From positions 248,001-312,000 of the forward strand of contig NZ_JBEDYP020000012.1 of assembly GCF_040117685.2 (NCBI RefSeq): 64,000 nt of DNA, in the 5' to 3' direction. Numbering within the stretch: position 1 is the first letter of the stretch; each line of letters starts with the position of its first letter. This stretch comes from Gracilimonas sp040117685. GTDB taxonomy: Bacteria > Bacteroidota > Rhodothermia > Balneolales > Balneolaceae. Both the position numbers and the translations under genes were made by a program. The notes below the pieces were generated by a model. The model did no database searches and was not told the DNA's origin. It was given only the letters and a program-made list of their open reading frames with translations. This document shows positions 50,487-57,692 of this stretch, piece by piece.

Positions 50487-50494
50487 CAAATATA
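50487..50494 (-). promoter_or_regulatory. candidate -7 element (TATATTTG) of the cyclase operon
   Basis: On the minus strand TATATTTG exactly matches TAnnTTTG, about 47 bases upstream of the cyclase ATG. The -33 TTG is not at the exact 19-base distance. Confidence 0.45.
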
Positions 50495-50525
50495 ACCAAT
50501 AATAAAGCCTGAAAGTATATAAGCA

Positions 50526-53500
50526 TCAGAATAAAAATCCGGCTTTTACCGAAAACAAGGTCCCTTCTTCCGAGACACCAATACTCGTATTGATTAAAAA
50601 AGATTCAAATACGTTAAACCAAATGCCTCCCCCATACCCGGTATGCCACAGGTCGGAACTTTCTCCCTCATACCAAACACGCCCAACATCAAAAAAACTA
50701 CTGAGGCCAACCTTTCCGCCCAGGAGGTAATTATAGAAATCAAAGAGTTCCAGGCGAAGTTCGGTATTATTAAAAAAGCTTGTCCGGCCCGAAAAACGAC
50801 GTCCGTTATATCCTCTCAGGTTAGTGGTGCCTCCCAGGGTATTGGCTTCGTAAAAGGGAAAGTTGCCGAAATTATGAGCAGTTCCTGTCCTGTTGGCCAG
50901 GGTAATTTGCGGGTTGAGCTGTGGTGAGAAGTATAGTTCCAGTTCAGATTGAAGGCGGCTGAACGTATCATTAGTGTTTAATACCCCCACATTCATTTCT
51001 CCATCCAGAATTAAGCGATATCCCTGTTTTGGGTTCAGTCCGTTGTCTACATCCATAAACCGAAGGGATGTGACTAATCCGGTAAACCATTGCTCATCAA
51101 AATCACCACGCGGAATACCCAATGCCGGATCGGTGACTATATTGTTTGGGTCTCTCTCCACATTGGTACCGCGAAGATTAAATCCTGCATAGAATTCAAG
51201 GATGTTTTTTTGGAGACTGATACCCGGCTCGATGGTATACTGATACAAGCGGGCCCTGTAATAATTTAAAGAGCGGTCTTGGAGGGTGGTTTCATTTCCG
51301 AAACCAAAGAAGTTTTTATAACTCTTGGGAAACAAAAACTCGCTTACCAGTTTCACATCCCATTTTTGGGCAACGTCATACCAGGCTCCGTTATAGCGAA
51401 AGTTCGCGGCCCCTGTAAGTGGAGCGTAATTAGCCCGTGGAAAGTGGACAGATGCCGGATGTTTCCTGAAGCCATTCTGAATTATGTTGGGCCCGCCGCC
51501 AAAAAATAAACCGTCATCATCATTGTATTCAAAGAAAAGCCTGGCGCGGACGGTGTTCCAGCGGAAATCTTTGCTGTAATTGTAATGAATGTTTTCGGCT
51601 TTGTCGTAGAAATTTACATCGGTATTAGGTCCTTCTGTTACCGGGTTGCCTCTTTTAGTATCGTAAATTTCAACGTTCCGGGTTAAGCCTTTCCTTACTG
51701 TTGAGTCTGTGTACATATCGTCACCTGAACCGCCAACCACTCTTATTTTTGTGCTATTTTTGGCCTCTCCGCTCAACCGAAAAATATCGTCATCGCCCAT
51801 TCCATACAGGCGGAGTTCATGAGTTTCATTTCGGGAAAAAACCCGCTCATAATATTGCTCCCGAACCTCACCTTTGCCCGATAGCTTATACACTTTAACC
51901 AATATTTCGTTGGCGCTTAGTACCTGCACCTCAAATAACTCCCTTTTGTTACTTCCTTGTATCGAAACCACACCGGAGATTAATTGATAGTAGTCGTTCG
52001 CAACATCAACAATTTTGTCTCTGCGGATTTTAAACGTCCGAATGGTTTCATTTCCAAACTTTTCAAAAACCGGTGCCGGATAATTTCGGACAGCTTCCTC
52101 AATTACTTCATCTGTAAGCAAGTTTTTGATCTCTTCCGCAATGTCCAGCCATTCCTGTTTGGTTAGTTGGTTTGTGAACCGGCGCGTCATAGCCAGCGAG
52201 TTGTTATTTAACCCTTTGAGATATCCATAGTCTTCAGAAAAGTTTTGGTACTGCGAAAAAGGTCCCAGGACTTTTGCTAATGAAGGGATAACGCCGGTCA
52301 TATTCATGAGTGCAATATCCCGGTCGCGGGGAATGGGTTTGTAGATTTTGCCCTTTTTGTCTTCCGGTTCAAAAGACGCCCATCGCCATTGGTCTTCATG
52401 CCGGTCCCAGTCGGCCAGCAGCATATCGAAGAGTCGGTTTTTGGCAAAAGTATGCTGGTCAACCCGATGGTCGATGTCATTATCCAGTTCGCGAAGCAGT
52501 TCTGTGCTGCTGAGCACTTCTTCAGTAAATCCAACGCTGGCAACATCACTCATGTCGCCATTTGGGCGTTCTTCGAACAGAGCAAGCTGCCCGCTAATTT
52601 CATCGGCATAAACTCCCAATTTGGGATCATCCGGCACGTAATAGATTTGTGGATTAGTATGAAAAGTACCGATAGCATCTGCCAGAGTTGGTATTATGAG
52701 AGCGGCATAGGGATTGATGATGGAGAACTGATCCTGGGCTAAATCACGGGCAATGGTTTTCTTGAGCTCCTCATCCCAGATTCGCCCGGCTTCCTTGTCT
52801 ACCGACCGAAGCACAAAATCCCGGCCGTCTTCGCGTTCCAGGTGAATGGTGGTTGATTGCCCTTTTCCTCCGGTTCGTACAGGCGTTAAACCGCCTTCCA
52901 CTTCGGTGATATCAAACACCGGGAATTCATGTTCAATCGACCAGTATTTTCGGTTATGTGCTCCAATAAAAAACTCGAACAGGCCGTTCTTTCCGTCATA
53001 ATCAGGGTTCGCAGCAACTACTTTTGTGCTGTCAGTGAAATCAATATCCGGGGCATCCTCAGCTAAAGCCTGATCCGGGAAGGCCTCCTCAAAAGGAGGC
53101 TTAAGCTGATTGCGATACCGTATTTTTCCGGTCGATCCGTCTCCTTCCGGTGTCCAGGCTTCCAGCCAGACTGAGCCATCCCCAAAATACTGAACACTCA
53201 TAAACCCGTTGCCGGAGTGGATAAATTCAGCACCTCGTCCCGATGCTACGTAATTTTCTTTAGTTCCGGAGCCACTTATAAGGTAATGATGGTTAATGCG
53301 GGTACCTTCCTGCCTGTGATATTGAAGACTGTGGGCATGACCGGAAGCATAGATCAAATCTTCCAGTTCATAGGTATGAAATAAGTTCTCCAATGCATCC
53401 ACCATTTTCGCATATTGGTGATGATGAACATCCTGTGGTTTACCAAAAACTCTGCGGTACAGCGCATACACGCTCCCAAATACCGGGGGTTTTAGGTGGG

Positions 53501-54263
53501 TTGACGGGGGCAGGTACCCGCCATGATTCCCGTTCGTTTTTAACGGGTGGTGGGCTGCGATCAGCAAATAATCATTTCGTTGCTTTTTAAGGATGTCATC
53601 CAATTCAATGAGAATATCTCCGGCATCAAAAAGCTCATACTCTCCGGTGTCGCCATACGGTTTGTCGTGTTTGTGAAGCCACCACTGTGTATCTAAAACG
53701 ATAAGGCGAATGTCTTCACGCAATCTTGGATCATCATTGTCGTCCAGAAGTTTCACAGACACCGGCCCGGGAAAACCATTGTCGGGCAGGAAAGTATTAC
53801 CACGGTTCAGGTACGATTCCACAAAACGCTCTTGCCTTTTTACGGCCTCAAGTCCATCCGGGCCTCCATCATCCCAGTCATGATTGCCTGGCACAAAGAC
53901 AATACGTCCTTCAAAGTTTTTAACTGTTTTGAGCTGCTCCAGTAACCGCTGCTCATAAAAAGCTCTTCGGGGGTGAGTGGAATCAGGTAGCCCGTTCAAA
54001 TAGATGTTATCACCTAAAAAAACAGCGGCACTTCTTTCGCCGGCTAGCTCCAGTTGTTGCTGAAGGAGCTTCAGGGTTGGCTCCTGAACATCTAAAGAGG
54101 GAGATCCGGCATCACCGACCAGGAATATCCGATAGACTAAGCCTTCTTTGTTGGGAGGAGAAATAGAAAAAGGGTCGCCGTCTTCTGTATTTATATATGT
54201 TTGGCTGGCAGAGCAGGAGGAGAGTATAAAAAGAAATAAGAGGGCATAATATTTATTGATCAT
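50526..54263 (-). CDS. giant lipoprotein: phosphoesterase, kinase-like domain and BamA-type barrel
   Basis: A 1245-residue surface protein. Signal peptide with lipobox (FILSSC, Cys17). Residues 45-370 are a calcineurin-like metallophosphoesterase with VGDAG, FLGDNIY, VPGNHDW, AAHHPLK and GHAHSLQ. The middle (about 440-760) contains FAKNRLFDMLLADWDRHEDQWRWA, with a D-R-H pattern and nearby catalytic acidic residues like those of HipA/FAM20C-type kinases. The C-terminal 300 residues form a BamA/surface-antigen (D15) beta-barrel (GYRLILDGEMNVG, LGGTTNLRGYNGRRF). The protein thus spans the outer membrane and carries two phosphate-acting domains in the periplasm or at the cell surface. The substrate is unknown. 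Confidence 0.82.
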   Translation of the reverse strand: MINKYYALLFLFILSSCSASQTYINTEDGDPFSISPPNKEGLVYRIFLVGDAGSPSLDVQEPTLKLLQQQLELAGERSAAVFLGDNIYLNGLPDSTHPRRAFYEQRLLEQLKTVKNFEGRIVFVPGNHDWDDGGPDGLEAVKRQERFVESYLNRGNTFLPDNGFPGPVSVKLLDDNDDPRLREDIRLIVLDTQWWLHKHDKPYGDTGEYELFDAGDILIELDDILKKQRNDYLLIAAHHPLKTNGNHGGYLPPSTHLKPPVFGSVYALYRRVFGKPQDVHHHQYAKMVDALENLFHTYELEDLIYASGHAHSLQYHRQEGTRINHHYLISGSGTKENYVASGRGAEFIHSGNGFMSVQYFGDGSVWLEAWTPEGDGSTGKIRYRNQLKPPFEEAFPDQALAEDAPDIDFTDSTKVVAANPDYDGKNGLFEFFIGAHNRKYWSIEHEFPVFDITEVEGGLTPVRTGGKGQSTTIHLEREDGRDFVLRSVDKEAGRIWDEELKKTIARDLAQDQFSIINPYAALIIPTLADAIGTFHTNPQIYYVPDDPKLGVYADEISGQLALFEERPNGDMSDVASVGFTEEVLSSTELLRELDNDIDHRVDQHTFAKNRLFDMLLADWDRHEDQWRWASFEPEDKKGKIYKPIPRDRDIALMNMTGVIPSLAKVLGPFSQYQNFSEDYGYLKGLNNNSLAMTRRFTNQLTKQEWLDIAEEIKNLLTDEVIEEAVRNYPAPVFEKFGNETIRTFKIRRDKIVDVANDYYQLISGVVSIQGSNKRELFEVQVLSANEILVKVYKLSGKGEVREQYYERVFSRNETHELRLYGMGDDDIFRLSGEAKNSTKIRVVGGSGDDMYTDSTVRKGLTRNVEIYDTKRGNPVTEGPNTDVNFYDKAENIHYNYSKDFRWNTVRARLFFEYNDDDGLFFGGGPNIIQNGFRKHPASVHFPRANYAPLTGAANFRYNGAWYDVAQKWDVKLVSEFLFPKSYKNFFGFGNETTLQDRSLNYYRARLYQYTIEPGISLQKNILEFYAGFNLRGTNVERDPNNIVTDPALGIPRGDFDEQWFTGLVTSLRFMDVDNGLNPKQGYRLILDGEMNVGVLNTNDTFSRLQSELELYFSPQLNPQITLANRTGTAHNFGNFPFYEANTLGGTTNLRGYNGRRFSGRTSFFNNTELRLELFDFYNYLLGGKVGLSSFFDVGRVWYEGESSDLWHTGYGGGIWFNVFESFLINTSIGVSEEGTLFSVKAGFLF

Positions 54264-54356
54264 CAGAATAAAGTAGGGAACCGCCTGATAACAAAAAACA
54301 GGGAATGAAAAGGGTTAATGCCGGATTGAAGAGAAAGGTTAGTAACAGAAAGGCAT

Positions 54357-54398
54357 AAAAAATCCCGTACAGATTTTATGCTGTCGGGCTTGTTTTTT
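54357..54398. terminator. orphan bidirectional terminator-like hairpin between divergent genes
   Basis: CCCG(T)ACAG...CTGTCGGG stem (54364-54388) with an A6 run on the left and T6 on the right. It lies between two divergent genes and so ends neither of them. It could be the 3' end of an unannotated short RNA in the 277-base gap. Confidence 0.5.
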
Positions 54399-54540
54399 GA
54401 ATAACTGCTCCCAATATACGGCGGAATCGGTGCCTCGACCAAATCTAATTTCTTTTATATAACTAATAGCAACTAATAATAAATTATTTGTAGTTTAAGA
54501 GTGATAAAGAGTAATCAAAATTTGATAATTATTTAGCGTA

Positions 54541-54954
54541 ATGCCCAAAACAGTAGGAGATTTAACGCTGTATTCGGTCGATGACCTGCATGAACAGCTC
54601 GGAATTTCGAAAATGACTTTACGTACCTACCTTCGGGAAGGAAGGATTCGCGGGCGAAAGCTCGGGGTAAGTTGGTATGTTACGGAAGAAGCCATCCGCG
54701 AGTATTTTAATGAACCTCAGGAGCCCTCACCACAAAATTCAAAAAAGAAAAGTGACAAGCAGTACCGGTACATTGTACAAGGTATTAACGATCTTGTAAG
54801 TGAGACCGAAGAATGCGAAACTATTGATGATGTAATATCCACACTGAAGGAACAGGCTATTATCAGCTTATTCCAGGTTCGGGTGGTGGATAAAGAGTCA
54901 GACGAAATAACCGAAATTATTAAAGCCAGAGATTTTTTAGAACGACATGCTTAA
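54541..54954 (+). CDS. excisionase-type HTH protein
   Basis: A 137-residue protein with an N-terminal winged helix of the excisionase/MerR type (LTLYSVDDLHEQLGISKMTLRTYLREGRIRGRKLGVSWYVTEEAIREYF, about residues 8-58) and a C-terminal 80-residue domain of unknown type. It overlaps the next gene by eight bases. Although the HTH resembles recombination factors, no integrase is nearby, so a transcription regulator is more likely. Confidence 0.75.
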   Translation: MPKTVGDLTLYSVDDLHEQLGISKMTLRTYLREGRIRGRKLGVSWYVTEEAIREYFNEPQEPSPQNSKKKSDKQYRYIVQGINDLVSETEECETIDDVISTLKEQAIISLFQVRVVDKESDEITEIIKARDFLERHA

Positions 54955-55234
54955 ACTGAAAGACACCGGATTAGAAGAATTTTCATTTGGAGAAGGACCC
55001 GATGATCAATTCTATATTTTAGTGAACAAGAACATCAGTCCCGATGGAATAGATGTGGACAAACTAAGCAAGACCGACCCCCGGAAATTTGATCAGGTAC
55101 TATCCGATATGGGATGTGTGCTGATGCTTAATGGAGTGGAAGTTACCGAGTTATGCATGCGGGGAGAGCTGGATAATGAAAACCTGCACGAAAGCATGTA
55201 CGAACTCGCTAAAGAGGAAGGTATCATTAATTAG
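54947..55234 (+). CDS. small acidic protein coupled to the HTH gene
   Basis: A 95-residue acidic protein without recognised domains (SFGEGPDDQFYILVNKNISPDGIDVDKL). It begins eight bases before the end of the HTH gene, so the two are translated together. The pair has the size and arrangement of a regulator-partner or toxin-antitoxin module, but neither protein matches a known toxin. It is convergent with the NUDIX gene. Confidence 0.6.
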   Translation: MLKLKDTGLEEFSFGEGPDDQFYILVNKNISPDGIDVDKLSKTDPRKFDQVLSDMGCVLMLNGVEVTELCMRGELDNENLHESMYELAKEEGIIN

Positions 55235-55253
55235 GCCTTGAGTAAGGGGTAGA

Positions 55254-55820
55254 TTATAGGCTATAAACACCATTCTTCTGCCACCACTCCCAGGCCCGCA
55301 ACAAGCAGATCACTGATTTGCCATCGTTGATTTCCCCGGAGTGAACCATGTCTACCGCTTTTTTGAAGGGAATACGTTCCCGGGTAACAAACTCGTCGTC
55401 ATCCACTTTTTGGGGAACGGACTCTAAGTTCCAGGCCAGATATATATGAATCACTTCATCCGAGTAACCGATACCCGGATAAAAATGCCCAACATAGGCA
55501 AAATCGGCTGTTGAGACTCCGGCCTCTTCCTCAAGTTCCCGCATAGCGGTAGCGTCTTGCTGCTCTCCGGCATCAATTTTACCGGCGGGCACTTCCCAGA
55601 AAATTTGCCTCATGGGATATCGAAACTGCCGGATCATCATCAGGTCTCCGTTTTCAAAAACAGGAACCACGGCACAGGCTCCGGGATGTTTTATCCATTC
55701 CCGGGTAGAAGTTGAGCCATCAGGCAGCCGGACTTCATCATAGAAAACGTGCAGCAACTTTCCGTTAAAAACTTCTTTCGATGTCAGGGTTTTCTCTACC
55801 AGTAATTTGTGCTCGTTCAT
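55254..55820 (-). CDS. NUDIX hydrolase, ADP-ribose pyrophosphatase type
   Basis: A 188-residue NUDIX enzyme that splits nucleoside diphosphate sugars such as ADP-ribose. The Nudix box is GKIDAGEQQDATAMRELEEEAGV (G-x5-E-x7-REUxEExGU), and the preceding strand is FRYPMRQIFWEVPAGK, typical of the NudF group. The enzyme is cytoplasmic and needs Mg. It sits convergent to the HTH pair and divergent from the phosphatidyltransferase gene, with a 63-base gap holding both promoters. Confidence 0.93.
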   Translation of the reverse strand: MNEHKLLVEKTLTSKEVFNGKLLHVFYDEVRLPDGSTSTREWIKHPGACAVVPVFENGDLMMIRQFRYPMRQIFWEVPAGKIDAGEQQDATAMRELEEEAGVSTADFAYVGHFYPGIGYSDEVIHIYLAWNLESVPQKVDDDEFVTRERIPFKKAVDMVHSGEINDGKSVICLLRAWEWWQKNGVYSL

Positions 55821-55883
55821 GGTGGTTTTAGAGACTTAAGGACTGTAAATTTGGAGAGGCAATATCGCAATTAAAATCAAGGT

Positions 55884-56477
55884 TTGGCTAATACAACCAA
55901 AAATATAGACGGAAAGAAAGTGGAAGTTACAGGGCGGGTATTTACCTGGTCTAATACCATTTCATTCAGCCGTATTTTGATGGCCTTTCCGGTGGTTTAT
56001 TTGCATTACCTGAATGATTTTCAGGTGAATGCCGCTATTATGGTATTAATTGTATATGGAGTGATTTCCGATTACCTGGATGGTTTTATTGCCCGAAAAA
56101 CCAACACTATCTCAGAGCTTGGCAAGATGATCGATCCTGTTGCCGACAAGCTGTGTGCTCTCGTTCTTTTCGTGTACACCGTATGGATAGGATGGATACC
56201 TCTTTGGTTTTTGGTATTTGCCGTTATCCGGGACAGTATGATCATGCTGGGTTCGTACTATATCAAAAAGAAATACGATAAGGTGGCTATGGCCATCATG
56301 TCCGGAAAAATTTCAGTGAATGTATTGGCTTTATACTGGATCGCTGTGTTTTTCTTTCCGGATGCCGGAGGTGTTCATATGTTCTTGATGGCGTGTTCCC
56401 TTACAATAATGACTATTTCCTGGATCGATTATTTTAATCGCTACCGCCTGATAATGAGCGGAGCAGAATTTAATTAG
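55884..56477 (+). CDS. CDP-alcohol phosphatidyltransferase
   Basis: Integral membrane enzyme of phospholipid synthesis, PgsA/PgpS-like, joining an alcohol to CDP-diacylglycerol. The signature D-x2-DG-x2-AR-x8-9-G-x3-D-x3-D is complete: DYLDGFIARKTNTISELGKMIDPVADK, residues about 63-90. Six transmembrane helices fit the 197 residues. The start is probably the TTG at 55884 after an AAGG; the first in-frame ATG comes about 30 residues later and would cut the first helix. The alcohol (glycerol phosphate, serine or inositol phosphate) is uncertain. ftsY begins 11 bases later. Confidence 0.9.
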   Translation: MANTTKNIDGKKVEVTGRVFTWSNTISFSRILMAFPVVYLHYLNDFQVNAAIMVLIVYGVISDYLDGFIARKTNTISELGKMIDPVADKLCALVLFVYTVWIGWIPLWFLVFAVIRDSMIMLGSYYIKKKYDKVAMAIMSGKISVNVLALYWIAVFFFPDAGGVHMFLMACSLTIMTISWIDYFNRYRLIMSGAEFN

Positions 56478-56488
56478 CTAATATTTAT

Positions 56489-57442
56489 ATGGGATTTCTT
56501 GAAAAATTAGGACTTAAGAAAAAAGAAAAGCTTGACGAAGGTGTTGAAAAAAGCCGCGATGGCCTGCTCAATAAAATTGGGAAGGCTTTTGTAGGGAAGG
56601 ATAAAGTTGACGATGCCATTCTGGATGACCTGGAAGAAATTCTGATTACTTCAGACGTAGGGGTCAATACTACCATCGAGATTATTAAGAAGATTGAAGC
56701 CCGGGTTGCCAAAGATAAGTACGTAACACAGGATGAGCTGCAGGTTATGCTACGGGAAGAGATTGTAAACCTACTGGAAGACAATGCCCCTGATAAACCC
56801 GCAGAGTTTGAAGCTGACTTCCCGATCAACCCGCACGTTATTTTAGTGGTTGGGGTGAATGGAGTCGGGAAAACGACCACCATCGGAAAGCTGGCTCATC
56901 TATACAAAAAAGCAGGAAAGAAAGTGATTTTAGGAGCTGCAGATACCTTCCGTGCGGCGGCGGTTAATCAGCTAAAAATATGGAGTGAACGAGCGGATGT
57001 TCCCATCATCCAACAGGGCCAAAATGCAGACCCGGCTTCCGTTGCTTACGACACGGTTGCAGCTGCTAAAGCTCGCGGTAGTGATGTGGCTTTGATCGAC
57101 ACTGCCGGCCGGCTTCATAACAAAAAAGCACTGATGGAAGAGCTCGCCAAAATTAAGCGGGTAATGGGTAAGGTGGTGGAAGGAGCTCCTCATGAAGTGA
57201 TTTTAGTTCTGGATGCTTCCACCGGACAGAATGCCATGCAGCAGGCAAAAGCGTTCACCGAAACGGTAGATATCACAGGGCTGGCTCTCACTAAATTAGA
57301 TGGAACGGCTAAAGGAGGCATTGTAATTGGTGTGTCGCATGAGCTGAGCGTTCCTGTAAAATATATCGGGCTGGGTGAGAAAATTGAGGATCTTCAGGTA
57401 TTTGACCGGGCTGACTTTGTAAATGCTCTTTTTGGGGAATAA
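56489..57442 (+). CDS. ftsY: signal recognition particle receptor FtsY
   Basis: GTPase receptor that brings the ribosome-SRP complex to the SecYEG translocon. At 317 residues it has the short form without the acidic A domain. The N domain covers residues 1-105, followed by the G domain: VGVNGVGKTTTIGKLA (P-loop), LGAADTFRAAAVNQL, LIDTAGRLHNKKALM and TKLDGTAKGG, closing with PVKYIGLGEKIEDLQVF. It is preceded by the phosphatidyltransferase gene and followed by a terminator. Confidence 0.96.
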   Translation: MGFLEKLGLKKKEKLDEGVEKSRDGLLNKIGKAFVGKDKVDDAILDDLEEILITSDVGVNTTIEIIKKIEARVAKDKYVTQDELQVMLREEIVNLLEDNAPDKPAEFEADFPINPHVILVVGVNGVGKTTTIGKLAHLYKKAGKKVILGAADTFRAAAVNQLKIWSERADVPIIQQGQNADPASVAYDTVAAAKARGSDVALIDTAGRLHNKKALMEELAKIKRVMGKVVEGAPHEVILVLDASTGQNAMQQAKAFTETVDITGLALTKLDGTAKGGIVIGVSHELSVPVKYIGLGEKIEDLQVFDRADFVNALFGE

Positions 57443-57475
57443 AAAACCCAGCACGAAAGTGTACTGGGTAAATTT
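57443..57475 (+). terminator. ftsY terminator
   Basis: ACCCAG(C)AC-GAAA-GTGTACTGGGT stem with T-containing flanks directly after the ftsY stop; a further A run lies upstream. The T run is short, so it may work less efficiently. Confidence 0.62.
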
Positions 57476-57692
57476 ATATTTAATAATATAACAGCGATTG
57501 GTTTGGTTTTTCTAACCGCCTCCAGACTTGCCCCCGTCGTCGGGGTTACCGTCGTTGCTTTCGCCAGGTTTATCATCATCCAGGGCTTTGTACAAACTAT
57601 TTTTGCTCAACGTATCTTTCATTCTCTTTGGTTGGTTCTTGTTCATCGAAAAAAAACAATATATTGCCATTAATTGCAATGACAGAGGTTAC

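Noticed and set aside
57528..57692. N-terminal extension of the CHAT protein
   Set aside because: The extra 55 residues come before a clean signal peptide starting at the ATG at 57693 and have no family character.
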